DNA of 64,000 bases from Candidatus Lumbricidiphila eiseniae (GCA_002529645.1 NAEP01000032.1:82196-146195), one strand, 5' to 3'; shown: positions 21,348 to 31,106, numbered from the stretch's first letter. The notes: a model not told the origin generated them from the sequence alone. Program-made: numbers and translations.

Positions 21348-22208
21348 TTGTTAAGAATCATGAAGCACGTATTATCGAGTGGCAAGAACTTTGCCCGTTA
21401 CCGGTTACGCGGCTCGCGCCGGACCATTCTGGGACAGGTGGCCGTTCTCGTCGCCGTCGCAACGGTGGGAGTGGCTAGTACAGCGGCTGTGGCGGACCCA
21501 CCGAGCGTGACGGTTCCCGTTATCACGGCTTCGAATTCGCCCGTGGCTACGAGTGCGACTCCGACCGAGGATGCGACTGCGAATTCGGATACAACGCCGA
21601 CGAGTGTGACTCCGAGTCCGAGCGTGAGTTCGACCACGGGTGTGACTCCGAGTCCGAGTGTGGATCCGGCTTCGAGTGTGACTCCGAGTCCGAGCGTGAG
21701 TTCGACCACGGGTGTGACTCCGAGTCCGAGCGTGGCTCCGACTTCGAGCGTGGCTCCAACCGCGACTGCAACTCCGGATGTGACCGCAACTCCGACCGCA
21801 GCCCCAGCATCACCGGCAGTATCAGTGAGCGTTTCAACTGTTGTGCGTGGTCGTACGGTGAATCTGGATGCTGTCGGCTTCCTGCCCGGTGAGGCAGTGA
21901 CTGTCACGCTTCACTCGACTCCGGTTGTGATTGCTAACTGGACTGCAGATGCGACTGGGCGCGTAGGCGGCAACGTCACGATTCCCGCAGCGACCGCGCC
22001 CGGTGCTCACACGATCAAGCTGGATGGACTCACGAGTGGTGTCAGCACGAGCCAGCCGATTACGGTCACGGCGGCACTGGCTGAAACTGGCTTTGAGGTC
22101 GCGCTTCCCCTGATGGTGGCCTTCGGAGCACTGGCGTTCGGTGGTCTCGCGTTTGCCTTCGCATACCGTCGTCGTCGGCTTGCCCTCAGTTCCCCAGAGC
22201 AGGGATAG
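21348..22208 (+). CDS. Sortase-anchored Ser/Thr/Pro-rich surface protein
   Basis: The 286-residue protein has an N-terminal signal region (basic start, then GQVAVLVAVATVGVASTAAVA), a low-complexity Ser/Thr/Pro/Val stretch of TPSPSV and SSTTGV repeats (about 75-150), a small folded segment with VNLDAVGFLPGEAVTVTL, and a C-terminal sorting signal: LAETG, a hydrophobic helix and RRRR. LAxTG fits a class E sortase. It is thus probably linked to the cell wall with a flexible stalk. The start is TTG 21348 (GTGAGG 8 bp upstream) or ATG 21360. No known family was recognised for the folded part. Confidence 0.8.
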   Translation: MLRIMKHVLSSGKNFARYRLRGSRRTILGQVAVLVAVATVGVASTAAVADPPSVTVPVITASNSPVATSATPTEDATANSDTTPTSVTPSPSVSSTTGVTPSPSVDPASSVTPSPSVSSTTGVTPSPSVAPTSSVAPTATATPDVTATPTAAPASPAVSVSVSTVVRGRTVNLDAVGFLPGEAVTVTLHSTPVVIANWTADATGRVGGNVTIPAATAPGAHTIKLDGLTSGVSTSQPITVTAALAETGFEVALPLMVAFGALAFGGLAFAFAYRRRRLALSSPEQG

Positions 22209-22228
22209 TAACCCGGAATAAAAGAAAC

Positions 22229-22272
22229 AGGCCTACGGTCGCTCAGATTATAATCCGAGCGACCGTAGGCCT
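22229..22272. terminator. Strong hairpin terminator after the surface protein
   Basis: A perfect 16-bp stem (AGGCCTACGGTCGCTC and its complement) with a 12-nt loop lies 20 bp after the stop codon. It has no long T-run; it could serve both this gene and the facing ycnI-like gene. Confidence 0.85.
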
Positions 22273-22418
22273 ACTCTATTGCAACTACGATGTCTACCAT
22301 CCCTTCCACCACAGCTGCATTCCCGGACCGTTCAGGACTCAGGACTCAGGGCTCGGGCCAAACCTGGACCGGTGTAGTGGCTGATCACGGATCGATCCAC
22401 TACCGAATATGGTTCCGA

Positions 22419-23183
22419 TCACTCGATACTGGAGGTCGTGGAGGTTGGGGGAGTGGGTTGAGAGATGCGCCGTTGTGTGCGAGTCCGCAATAGTGCGATG
22501 GAACCAACGATCAGCCCGAGCGCCCCAACGGCCAGAGAGCTGACGACCAACGGTGTCTGGTCGACACTGTTCACTGTGTTACCCTGCGCTTTGTCGGTTG
22601 TGTGGGTTGTTTGTGTGTGAGTGTTCTTGTTACTCGGTGAGATAACAGAAATAGCGGGAGCGGGAAGCTTGAGATCGTGTGAGGTCTGGCCCGCGGCAGG
22701 AATTTCTGCCCAAGCGTTGTCACCCTTTTCGCAGGTTTGAATCGTGGGAAAATAGAGTGTTGTACCCGCTGCCGTTTCTGGGAGCCGTAGAGACAGTGTG
22801 AATGTGTCTCGGTAGTCAGCGGGTAGCGGTGTTTTTGCGGTATAGTCAATTTTTGCGATTCTTTGTGTTATTTCTGCGCCCTTGCTATCTTTTTGTGGGG
22901 TGGCGAGGTTTTCAATAACCTTTTCGATCGTCCAGTTCGAATTTACGGTTGGTATTACCGTGTTGATCCCGTCAGGCATGCGGAGAGACAGCTTGGTGGT
23001 TGCTGAGCCGTTGCATCCGTGTGGAACGTTGAACGTGAGGAGTGCCTGTGACCCTGCCTCAGCGGTGGTCGAGGTAACATCCACGTGTGCACGGGCTGCG
23101 TGCTCCCCGGTGAACATCAGCGTGAGTGCCCCGAGCGAGGCTGCACCTGCGATGAGAAGTGGGCGCATAGTACGCGGATTCAT
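22419..23183 (-). CDS. YcnI-like copper-binding protein (DUF1775)
   Basis: The 254-residue protein has a signal peptide cut after AARA, which leaves His33 as the first mature residue (HVDVTS). In this family the N-terminal His with a conserved Trp (here within NSNWTIEK) binds Cu(II). A DUF1775 domain follows, then a Thr/His/Asn-rich linker and a C-terminal membrane helix (VVSSLAVGALGLIVGSIAL). It would sit outside the membrane in copper handling. ATG 23183 with GGGAGAG upstream is chosen over a longer frame. The usual partners (YcnJ/CopCD) are not adjacent. Confidence 0.85.
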   Translation of the reverse strand: MNPRTMRPLLIAGAASLGALTLMFTGEHAARAHVDVTSTTAEAGSQALLTFNVPHGCNGSATTKLSLRMPDGINTVIPTVNSNWTIEKVIENLATPQKDSKGAEITQRIAKIDYTAKTPLPADYRDTFTLSLRLPETAAGTTLYFPTIQTCEKGDNAWAEIPAAGQTSHDLKLPAPAISVISPSNKNTHTQTTHTTDKAQGNTVNSVDQTPLVVSSLAVGALGLIVGSIALLRTRTQRRISQPTPPTSTTSSIE

Positions 23184-23318
23184 TAATACTCTCCCTGTGT
23201 GTGTTGTGTGGTGTCGAACCAATGCAGTGCCGACATGCCAATATGGTGTCAACATGCCGGATGGGCAAGAGGCAGCCACTCATCAAATCTACAGCAAGTA
23301 GAAATGGTCCCGCCCACA

Positions 23319-23410
23319 AGAACGTTCCGCATGATGCAAGGGCCGTGCGTCTCACGGTGAGGCGAGCAGAGATGGTCGCTAGAACATTCCGCATGATGCA
23401 GGGGCCGTGC
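23319..23410. repeat. Paired direct repeat, period 62
   Basis: Copies at 23319-23348 and 23381-23410 (core TTCCGCATGATGCA) agree at 28 of 30 bases around an unrelated 32-nt middle. They sit between the ycnI-like gene and the TRIC gene; the rest of that gap shows no gene. Confidence 0.9.
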
Positions 23411-23447
23411 TCTGCCGGTGGCTTCGACTGCGGTGGTAACGCGGGAA

Positions 23448-24107
23448 CTATTCCCCGCGTCGCCCTCGCCATGATCCCAGGGCACGCTGCTCGGGTAGGC
23501 TCCAGCCGTACCGCACCGCACCGAGCCGGATGCTCGTTGTGACAAGGACGCACGCAGTGCCGGCGATGAAGATATCCACACCGAGTTTCTGCAACACGAC
23601 CAGCAGTACCGTACCGCCCGTCGCGGCGGCGGCGTAGAGCGAGCCGACATGCATGAGGGCGATCGGCAGGTTGAGTGCGACATCCCGCAAGATTGAACCG
23701 CCCACTGCGGTAAGCACGCCGACAAACACCGCCGGCACAACGGGGACACCGAATGCGAGCGCCTTCGATGTGCCGATGGCGCCGAACAACCCGATGGTGA
23801 CAGCATCGAGGGCAATAATAAGGCCGTTGAGTCGTGCAAACAGTCGCAGCAGAAGCATCCCGAGCAGTGCCGCGGTCGCAGCGACAGGTAGGTACCAGTT
23901 GTCTCGGATAGCGGCAGGGGGTTGGGTGAGCAGGATGTCACGCAGCAGCCCACCACCGAGCCCACCGAGCACTCCGATGAGGGAAATCCCAAGCAGATCG
24001 ATGCGGCGCTCCGTGAGATGGGCCGCAAACATTGCGCCCTGGATAGCACCGATAGCGACCGCGGACAGGTCAAGCCAGAGTGGAATATTGAAGAGCGCGG
24101 GTGTCAC
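23448..24107 (-). CDS. TRIC/UPF0126 family cation channel
   Basis: The 219-residue membrane protein has the two-fold repeat of the family, each half with a Gly-rich helix start and an R-D pair (GGLGGGLLRDILL and AVGGSILRDVAL), and about seven hydrophobic helices. Prokaryotic TRIC proteins are K+/Na+-selective trimeric channels. The GTG start at 24107 fits the conserved N-terminus. It diverges from recO across a repeat-rich gap. Confidence 0.9.
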   Translation of the reverse strand: MTPALFNIPLWLDLSAVAIGAIQGAMFAAHLTERRIDLLGISLIGVLGGLGGGLLRDILLTQPPAAIRDNWYLPVAATAALLGMLLLRLFARLNGLIIALDAVTIGLFGAIGTSKALAFGVPVVPAVFVGVLTAVGGSILRDVALNLPIALMHVGSLYAAAATGGTVLLVVLQKLGVDIFIAGTACVLVTTSIRLGAVRYGWSLPEQRALGSWRGRRGE

Positions 24108-24189
24108 ATCACAAGTGAATCACGGATGCCCAGGTACCACACGAATCGCGAATGTCCGAGTGTCGATGCGTCTCAATCACCGATGAGGC

Positions 24190-24266
24190 CACACACGGTC
24201 GTGTGGCTGTGGCTGTGGCTGTGGCTGTGGCTGTGGCTGTGGCTGTGGCGGCCGCGACCGTGTGTG
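24190..24266. repeat. CTGTGG hexanucleotide repeat inside an inverted repeat
   Basis: About eight copies of CTGTGG (24203-24248) are framed by a perfect 12-bp inverted repeat, CACACACGGTCG at 24190-24201 and its complement at 24255-24266. The tract lies in the divergent gap between the TRIC gene and recO, so length changes would alter promoter spacing or a hairpin loop rather than a reading frame. Confidence 0.85.
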
Positions 24267-24283
24267 ATCTTTCGATTCGGACC

Positions 24284-24370
24284 AGCGCTCCCGGGCGCGC
24301 CGGGGCGCGATGACCTACGTGCCAGAACGTCAGCCAACACCCAGAGCGCTCCCGGGCGCACCGGGGCGCG
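24284..24370. repeat. Paired direct repeat, period 61
   Basis: Copies at 24284-24309 and 24345-24370 (start AGCGCTCCCGGGCGC) differ at one of 26 bases and enclose an unrelated 35-nt stretch. They lie just upstream of recO. Confidence 0.88.
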
Positions 24371-24409
24371 TCGCGAGGAATCCTGTCGGCTGAGTGGGAC
24401 AATGACGGG

Positions 24410-25366
24410 GTGCCAGTTTATCGCGACGAGGGAGTGGTGCTGCGCACCCACAAACTTGGCGAGGCTGACCGGATTGTGACACTACTGACCCGGCAGCACG
24501 GAAAAGTGCGTGCGGTTGCGAAGGGCGTGCGCCGCACGGCATCAAAGTTCGGAGCGCGGCTTGAGCCGTTCATGGTCGCAGACGTCCAGTTTTACGAGGG
24601 TCGTACCCTCGACGTCATCACGCAGGCAGAGTCGCTCGGTGCGTACGGAGTGGATATCTCCGCCGATTACAGCTCATTCACCGTCGCAAATGTCATGGTC
24701 GAAACCGCCGACAAACTTAGCGAGTCGGAAGGCTCACTACAGCAGTACCTGCTGCTTGTCGGCGGACTGCGCTCGCTCGCACGGCGCGAGCACGGAGCAT
24801 CCTCGACGCTCGATTCGTACTTACTGCGGGCATTGGCCCTAGCCGGGTGGGCACCGAGCTTCGAGGATTGTGCCCGTTGTGGTGGGGTGGGTGAGCATAC
24901 TGCGATCGTTGTGCAACTCGGCGGTAATGTTTGCAACTCGTGCGCGCCACCCGGGTCACCGCGTATCACACACGACACTCGCGCGCTGCTGGGTGCGTTG
25001 CTTTCTGGTAATTGGTCAGTGGTGGATGCCGCGTCCGCTGCCGCGTGCGGGCAAGCAAGTGGCATCGTTGCCGCCTATACGCAGTGGCACCTAGAGCGTG
25101 GTCTGCGATCGATGCCGCATGTGTTCCGCAGTGTGGACGGAACCACACGAACACGGGGTGAGTCAGTTGTCCCGGGTGAGTCGGGTATTCCAGACGAACT
25201 GGTCGAGCCGGGGGCATCGTCTGTTACTCCGGGCGTGTCAACCGTTGCTCCGGGCGAGCCGGTCACGCTGAGCACACCGCCATCCGCCGCACCGGGCCTA
25301 TTGGTACCGGTCACCGAGACGGCACGTCACAGACCCGAGCTATCTCGAGAGCTCGCGCCCTCATGA
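24410..25366 (+). CDS. recO: DNA repair protein RecO
   Basis: The 318-residue protein has the OB-fold start ([23 protein letters not shown]) and a zinc-finger-like region with CARCGG and CNSC near residues 157-188. RecO loads RecA with RecR onto SSB-coated DNA. It is longer than the usual about 250 residues because of a C-terminal tail (from about 245) with degenerate VxPGE units, probably disordered. GTG start; it overlaps uppS by 4 bp. Confidence 0.93.
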   Translation: MPVYRDEGVVLRTHKLGEADRIVTLLTRQHGKVRAVAKGVRRTASKFGARLEPFMVADVQFYEGRTLDVITQAESLGAYGVDISADYSSFTVANVMVETADKLSESEGSLQQYLLLVGGLRSLARREHGASSTLDSYLLRALALAGWAPSFEDCARCGGVGEHTAIVVQLGGNVCNSCAPPGSPRITHDTRALLGALLSGNWSVVDAASAAACGQASGIVAAYTQWHLERGLRSMPHVFRSVDGTTRTRGESVVPGESGIPDELVEPGASSVTPGVSTVAPGEPVTLSTPPSAAPGLLVPVTETARHRPELSRELAPS

Positions 25367-26166
25367 TTCCGAAGCCACACACACACCGGAACGCGGTGCC
25401 CTACCGCCCACTCGATTGGACGGGCATTTATCCACCCGTTTTTACAGGACCGGTTCCCACCCACGTCGCTCTCGTCATGGACGGCAATGGGCGGTGGGCG
25501 AACAGGCAGGGACTCACCCGCATTGAGGGGCACAAGGCGGGCGAGGCTGCGCTGCTTGATGTTGTGGCCGGAGCTATTCAGGCGGGTGTCAAACACCTCA
25601 GTGTCTATGCGTTTTCGACCGAGAACTGGAAGCGCTCGCCCGAAGAGGTGCGCTTCCTCATGGGATACAACCGGGAAATACTGCGTCGGCGACGCGACCA
25701 GCTCAATGAGTGGGGGGTTCGCATCCGGTGGGCCGGGCGTCGGCCACGGTTATGGGCATCGGTTATTAATGAACTCCACTACGCCGAGAAACTGACGGCG
25801 GGCAACTCGACGCTGACGCTGACAGTGTGTGTGAATTATGGCGGTCGGAACGAGATCGTTGATGCGGTGCGTGCGATCGCGGAGGAGGTGGCATCCGGCC
25901 GATTGCGACCAGCAGCAGTGAATGAAAAGCTGCTACAAAAACACCTGTACGTGTCTGAGATGCCTGATGTTGACCTGTTTGTGCGCAGTTCAGGGGAGCA
26001 GCGCACCTCAAATTTTCTGCTCTGGCAGTCAGCGTATGCCGAGATGGTGTTCCTCGATACGTTGTGGCCCGACTTCACTCGAGTCTCGCTGTGGCGTGCG
26101 ATTGAGCTTTACACCTCGCGCACTCGGCGATTTGGTGGTGCGCAGGATGCCCCAGAGCAGGCGTAG
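25363..26166 (+). CDS. uppS: Isoprenyl transferase (undecaprenyl diphosphate synthase type)
   Basis: The 267-residue cis-prenyltransferase has [13 protein letters not shown] (catalytic Asp), FSTENWKR and the C-terminal [20 protein letters not shown] signature. It makes the polyprenyl diphosphate carrier for cell wall synthesis. It overlaps recO, and dusB follows almost directly, so recO-uppS-dusB probably form an operon. Confidence 0.95.
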   Translation: MIPKPHTHRNAVPYRPLDWTGIYPPVFTGPVPTHVALVMDGNGRWANRQGLTRIEGHKAGEAALLDVVAGAIQAGVKHLSVYAFSTENWKRSPEEVRFLMGYNREILRRRRDQLNEWGVRIRWAGRRPRLWASVINELHYAEKLTAGNSTLTLTVCVNYGGRNEIVDAVRAIAEEVASGRLRPAAVNEKLLQKHLYVSEMPDVDLFVRSSGEQRTSNFLLWQSAYAEMVFLDTLWPDFTRVSLWRAIELYTSRTRRFGGAQDAPEQA

Positions 26167-26167
26167 C

Positions 26168-27382
26168 GTGCAGACTGCACCCGTGCCCGTGCCCGTGCCC
26201 GTGCCCCCCGGCACTGCCTCCGCGCTCCCACCCGCCTCCCCACTCCCACCCGCTCCCCTGCACATTGGTCCCCTTCCGCTCGAGATCCCAGTCGTGCTCG
26301 CGCCGATGGCTGGAATCACGAATACAGCATTCCGTCGGCTCTGTCGGGAGTTCGGCGCGGGCCTGTATGTCAGCGAAATGATCACGAGCAGGGCGTTGGT
26401 GGAGCGCACCCCCGAGTCGATGCGACTCATCCGCCACCACGAATCAGAAACTCCGCGGTCCATTCAGCTCTACGGTGTTGACCCGACCACGGTCGCGGAG
26501 GCCGTGCGAATCCTTGTGGCTGAGGATCACGCTGACCACATCGATCTGAACTTCGGATGCCCCGTCCCGAAGGTGACCCGCAAGGGTGGGGGAGCGGCAC
26601 TCCCGTGGAAACTCGACCTCTTCCGGGCAATTGTCTCCGGTGCTGCGCGCGCTGCCGAGGATATCCCGCTGACGGTCAAGATGCGCAAGGGGATCGACAG
26701 CGAGCATCTTACCTACCTCGATGCGGGACGTACCGCCGAGGACGCCGGTGTTGCGGCCATCGCGTTGCACGCGCGCACCGCGTCTGAGTTCTACTCGGGG
26801 CATGCTGACTGGTCGGCGATCGCTCGCTTGAAAGAGACGGTGACGAGCATTCCTGTGCTTGGAAACGGTGATATTTGGTCGGCCGAAGATGCGTTGCGAA
26901 TGGTCGCTGAGACCGGATGCGACGGGGTTGTTGTCGGACGAGGATGCCTCGGGCGCCCCTGGCTGTTCGGTGATCTTGCGGCGGGGTTCCGCGGTCAAGA
27001 GCAGCGTGCGCGACCGGGGCTGGACACCGTTGCGCGTACGTTCCGGCGGCACGCCGAGTTGCTTGTCGAGTTCTTTGAGGACCAAGACCGGGCGTGTCGC
27101 GACATTCGTAAACATGTGGCCTGGTATTTCAAGGGATACCCGGTCGGTGGCGGCATCCGTGCGAAGCTGGCTATGGTGGAGTCGCTCGCTCACCTTGATG
27201 ACCTGCTCGGAGCCATTGATCTGACGCAACCGTATCCCACCGAGGGGGTGGAGGGTCCGCGCGGGCGGGCGGGGACCCCGAAGCATCCGTCGTTGCCGGA
27301 GGGATGGCTCGCCTCTCGCGAGCTTGCGGGTAGTGAACGGCGCACCCTCGTTGACGCCGAGCTTGACACAAGCGGCGGTTAA
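26168..27382 (+). CDS. dusB: tRNA-dihydrouridine synthase
   Basis: The 404-residue FMN enzyme has VVLAPMAGITNTAFRRLCRE at its start, NFGCPVPKVTRKGGGAAL with the catalytic Cys, KMRKGID and a GNGDIW phosphate-binding stretch. It reduces uridines in tRNA D-loops. GTG 26168 is the likely start; it gives a Pro/Val-rich leader (PVPVPVP, from a GTGCCC hexamer run) that is not conserved. The frame further upstream overlaps uppS and is not credible. Confidence 0.92.
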   Translation: MQTAPVPVPVPVPPGTASALPPASPLPPAPLHIGPLPLEIPVVLAPMAGITNTAFRRLCREFGAGLYVSEMITSRALVERTPESMRLIRHHESETPRSIQLYGVDPTTVAEAVRILVAEDHADHIDLNFGCPVPKVTRKGGGAALPWKLDLFRAIVSGAARAAEDIPLTVKMRKGIDSEHLTYLDAGRTAEDAGVAAIALHARTASEFYSGHADWSAIARLKETVTSIPVLGNGDIWSAEDALRMVAETGCDGVVVGRGCLGRPWLFGDLAAGFRGQEQRARPGLDTVARTFRRHAELLVEFFEDQDRACRDIRKHVAWYFKGYPVGGGIRAKLAMVESLAHLDDLLGAIDLTQPYPTEGVEGPRGRAGTPKHPSLPEGWLASRELAGSERRTLVDAELDTSGG

Positions 27383-27543
27383 GGGCGGTCGTTGGGCTTG
27401 CCCTGTCCGTTCAGGCTGGCGTGGTGGCGGGCGCAATCCGGCTGGGACGAGGTGGTGTGGGCACGGTCTGGTGGACACCGTGCCGACAGCGGCGGGTCAC
27501 GGCATAGCTGCAGCAGACAGGCAGAACATCTGGCACAATTGGT

Positions 27544-28812
27544 GTGCCTATGCACCCTGATCTTGCCCCCGGTTATGCTCCCGCCGATACTGAGCGCCTA
27601 TTCCCTGAGGAGCACTTCTCGGAGCGGCGTGATTTTGCTCGCGATCGGGCCCGAGTGTTGCACTCGAGCGCACTGCGTCGCCTCGCCGCTAAAACACAGG
27701 TGCTGAGCCCGACATCCAATCTTGACTTTGCTCGCACCCGCCTCACGCACTCGCTCGAGGTTGCGCAGGTGGGGCGGGAACTTGCCGCGAGTCTCACAAT
27801 TGACCCAGATCTGGTGGACGCCGCCTGTCTAGCGCACGACCTAGGCCACCCGCCGTTTGGGCACAATGGTGAGACGGCTCTCAATGCGTGGGCGATCGAC
27901 ATCGGCGGATTTGAGGGCAATGCGCAAACCCTGCGTGTGCTTACCCGGCTTGAACCGAAGGTGATTGGCCGGGATGGCTGCAGTTACGGTCTTAACCTCA
28001 CGCGTGCGAGTCTCGATGCGAGTTGCAAATACCCGTGGTCGCTCGCGGATGCCGTGCTTGACCCTTCTGGCCGAGCGAAGTTTGGCTATTACGCAGACGA
28101 CGCGGCAGCGTTTCACTGGTTGCGAACGGATGCCCCGCCACTTCGCCCCTGCATTGAAGCACAGATCATGGACCTTGCCGATGACATCGCCTATTCGGTA
28201 CACGACTTTGAAGACGCTATCGTCAACGGCTACCTTGATGTTGGTGTGCTCGGTTCCCGGATCGATCACGACACGCTCGTCACCGGTATCCAAGCGTGGG
28301 ATGGCGGCGCCCACACGCGCGACGAACTTGCCGCTGCCTTCGACCGGCTCGACTCACTGGAGGTGTGGATTGATACCTGGGACGGCTCGCGACTTGATCT
28401 TGCCCGCCTGAAGAACCTCACGAGTCAGCTCATTGGTCGATTTGCTCATGCCGCGATAGACGCCACGCGCGGCGCATACCCGCAGGCGAGCCTTGTTCGA
28501 TTCGGTGCATCTATGGTTGTGTCGGCCGCTGTCCGCGCCGAAATCGCCGTGCTGAAGGGCATCGTCGCGATCTTTCTCATGGGTCTGGAGTCTCGACAGG
28601 CTCTGTATCAGAATCAGCGCGAGGTCTTGCACCAGCTGGCGGACGCGCTGTTTGTGGCCGGCCCACAACACCTCGATCCGGCTTTTCTCGCAGATTGGGA
28701 CGCTGCTGTCACGGATACCGCCCGCAAGCGGGTCATTGTCGACCAGATCGCAAGCCTCACCGATCAGACCGCACTGAGTTGGCATCATCGATACGTTCCC
28801 GTTGAGCGCTGA
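27544..28812 (+). CDS. dgt: Deoxyguanosinetriphosphate triphosphohydrolase-like protein
   Basis: The 422-residue HD-domain protein has RTRLTHSLEVAQVGREL and AHDLGHPPFGHNGE, the metal ligands of dNTP triphosphohydrolases, plus a C-terminal helical part. It would cleave dNTPs to nucleosides and triphosphate. It precedes dnaG, the usual actinobacterial order. The start is GTG 27544 or ATG 27550. Confidence 0.92.
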   Translation: MPMHPDLAPGYAPADTERLFPEEHFSERRDFARDRARVLHSSALRRLAAKTQVLSPTSNLDFARTRLTHSLEVAQVGRELAASLTIDPDLVDAACLAHDLGHPPFGHNGETALNAWAIDIGGFEGNAQTLRVLTRLEPKVIGRDGCSYGLNLTRASLDASCKYPWSLADAVLDPSGRAKFGYYADDAAAFHWLRTDAPPLRPCIEAQIMDLADDIAYSVHDFEDAIVNGYLDVGVLGSRIDHDTLVTGIQAWDGGAHTRDELAAAFDRLDSLEVWIDTWDGSRLDLARLKNLTSQLIGRFAHAAIDATRGAYPQASLVRFGASMVVSAAVRAEIAVLKGIVAIFLMGLESRQALYQNQREVLHQLADALFVAGPQHLDPAFLADWDAAVTDTARKRVIVDQIASLTDQTALSWHHRYVPVER

Positions 28813-28870
28813 GGGCGAGCACGAGGATGTGAACGACAGCACGTTTCCGCTGGGCACTTAGGATGTACCC

Positions 28871-30835
28871 ATGGCAGGCCGCATTCGACAGAGCGATGTT
28901 GACGAGGTCAAGGCCCGCACAAATATTGCCGACGTCGTGGGCGATCATGTGAGCCTAAAATCTGCCGGAATCGGTGCCTTGAAGGGCCTGTGCCCATTTC
29001 ACGATGAGCGCAGCCCGAGCTTCAACGTTCGGCCCCAGGCGGGGTATTACCACTGTTTTGGTTGTGGTGAATCGGGCGACGCCTATACGTTCCTGCAGCG
29101 TCTCGAACATCTCTCTTTCGCGGAGGCGGTGGAGCGCCTTGCTGCCCGACTCGGTTATGAGCTGCACTACGAAGAAGGGCAGTCTGTTCCCGAGCAGGGT
29201 AACCGCGCGCGCCTACTTGCGGCGAACCAGGCCGCCGCCGAGTTTTTCGTGGAACGACTCAATGCACCCGAGGCAGACAGCGGCCGCCGGTTCTTGTCCG
29301 AGCGCGGGTTTGATGCGGCGGCAGCGGTCCGCTTCGGCGTCGGTTTTGCTCCGAAGGGGTGGGATGCGCTCACCAAGCACCTGACCGGCCGTGGCTTTAC
29401 ACAGGATGAGCTCGAGGCATCCGGTCTCGTGGCCAAGCGTGACCGTGGTGTATACGACCGGTTTCGGGGACGGCTGGTGTGGCCGATTCGGGATGTTACC
29501 GGTCAAACCGTGGGTTTTGGTGCCCGCAAACTCTACGATGATGATCAGGGTCCCAAGTATCTCAACACCCCAGAAACGCCGATCTATCGCAAGTCGCAGG
29601 TGCTCTACGGTCTTGATCTCGCTCGACGTGAAATTGCGAAAACTCACCGGGTGGTGGTGGTGGAGGGGTACACCGACGTCATGGCCTGCCACGTCGCGGG
29701 AGTGACGGTTGCGATTGCGAGCTGCGGCACCGCATTCGGGGGTGACCACATCAAGATCTTGCGACGCGTGCTCGGCGATGACACGGGCATTGGCGAGGTG
29801 ATTTTCACTTTTGACGGGGATGATGCGGGACAACAGGCCGTGATGAAGGCCTTTGCACAGGAGCAGCGCTTCGCTGCCCAGACCTTCGTCGCGATCGCAC
29901 CCGAGGGACTCGACCCGTGCGATCTGCGACTGCAACGAGGGGATGACGCGGTGCGGGCGCTCATCGACACGCGAACACCGATGTTCGAATGGGTCATCAA
30001 AAACACCGTGGCCCGGTACCGGCTGGAGAGCGTGGAGGGGCGGGTTGCGGCACTGCGTGCGGCAGCGCCAATCGTGGCAGGAATCCGTGACTCTGCGCTG
30101 CGACCCGGGTATTCACGGGTGCTCGCGGGAATGATCGGGGTGGAACTGGGAGAGGTGGTGGGTGCAGTTCGCCGCGCAGAGGCTGTGACGAAGAAAGGCA
30201 TGGTGGCCTCCGCCGAGGGAGCGGTGGCCGGTGCTTTTGTCTCGGGCGCGCTGGTCGGCGCGCCGGGCACGAGTAACGGTGTCGTGCGCGATCCGGGTGG
30301 GCAGGCCGAGGGGGGTGAGCGTGTAGCTCAACTGAGCAACGACCCGTCGACCCGGCTGGAACGTGATGCGCTGCAGGCTATCATCCAGTTCCCACAGTTC
30401 ATCGACCCGGCACAGTTGCAGCACGCGCTCGACTGTCGAATCGGAAATCCCACGCTTGCCGTGGTGCGGGACGGGATTGTCACGGCGTGGGCGGCTCCGT
30501 TGCCGGGGGTATCGAGTTCGGAATCTACGATGAGTAATCAGTTCGGAGCATCCCCTCGCACTGTGGAACAGATTGTTGCGCAGGTACCGCAACCGTACGC
30601 ACATATCGTGCAGCAACTCGCGGTCGCACCGTTGCCGCAGCGCACGGAGGCTGAGCTTGCCGGCTATGTGCGAAGCGTCGTTGCCGCGCTCATTGATCGG
30701 GAACTGCTGCGGCAAAAAGCGGAACTTGTTGGTCGATTGCAGCGTACCGACCCGGCTAAAACCGAGGTGTTTTCGGCAATTCAACGGGCGCTCGTTGATA
30801 TTGAGACTGAGCGGCGAAGACTTCAGGGAGAATAA
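28871..30835 (+). CDS. dnaG: DNA primase
   Basis: The 654-residue primase has the CHC2 zinc finger (CPFHDERSPSF, CFGCGE) near residues 38-66, the catalytic core with KYLNTPET and YRKSQVLYG, and a Toprim domain with VVVEGYTDVMA and FDGDDAGQQA. The C-terminal helicase-binding domain is Ala-rich. It makes RNA primers at the fork. Confidence 0.96.
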   Translation: MAGRIRQSDVDEVKARTNIADVVGDHVSLKSAGIGALKGLCPFHDERSPSFNVRPQAGYYHCFGCGESGDAYTFLQRLEHLSFAEAVERLAARLGYELHYEEGQSVPEQGNRARLLAANQAAAEFFVERLNAPEADSGRRFLSERGFDAAAAVRFGVGFAPKGWDALTKHLTGRGFTQDELEASGLVAKRDRGVYDRFRGRLVWPIRDVTGQTVGFGARKLYDDDQGPKYLNTPETPIYRKSQVLYGLDLARREIAKTHRVVVVEGYTDVMACHVAGVTVAIASCGTAFGGDHIKILRRVLGDDTGIGEVIFTFDGDDAGQQAVMKAFAQEQRFAAQTFVAIAPEGLDPCDLRLQRGDDAVRALIDTRTPMFEWVIKNTVARYRLESVEGRVAALRAAAPIVAGIRDSALRPGYSRVLAGMIGVELGEVVGAVRRAEAVTKKGMVASAEGAVAGAFVSGALVGAPGTSNGVVRDPGGQAEGGERVAQLSNDPSTRLERDALQAIIQFPQFIDPAQLQHALDCRIGNPTLAVVRDGIVTAWAAPLPGVSSSESTMSNQFGASPRTVEQIVAQVPQPYAHIVQQLAVAPLPQRTEAELAGYVRSVVAALIDRELLRQKAELVGRLQRTDPAKTEVFSAIQRALVDIETERRRLQGE

Positions 30836-30903
30836 GGGGGCTTGGAGTCGGCTGAACCCGTGTGTTGGAACCTTCGCGACTGCTGTCGATCACGGCTCGA
30901 GAA

Positions 30904-30993
30904 GCGATTGAGCCCCCACCCGGGGTTGCCGTCTGCGACCGCGGAACCTGACACCTGCTGAGAGCAGGTTGAGCCCCCTCCGGGAATGCCGTG
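30904..30993. repeat. Paired direct repeat, period 61
   Basis: TTGAGCCCCC...TGCCGT occurs at 30908-30932 and 30969-30992 with a one-base indel and a few changes; similarity extends weakly a few bases to the left. The middle is unrelated. It lies in the dnaG/tRNA-Asn gap, which shows no gene. Confidence 0.75.
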
Positions 30994-31106
30994 CCGGTGG
31001 TGGCCTCGACGTGGGGAACTGTTAGCCATTGTGGGAGCTCACACCCGTCGGAGTGCGTCGCGAACCTCCCCGTGATTTGCTAGAGTTGTCCCTGCTGCTC
31101 ATACGA

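Noticed and set aside
24203..24248. Reading the CTGTGG tract as a coding phase-variable repeat
   Set aside because: It lies outside any supported frame, and hexamers would not shift a frame anyway.
25922..26167. N-terminal extension of dusB back to 25922
   Set aside because: It overlaps uppS in another frame and has no likeness to Dus proteins; GTG 26168 suffices.
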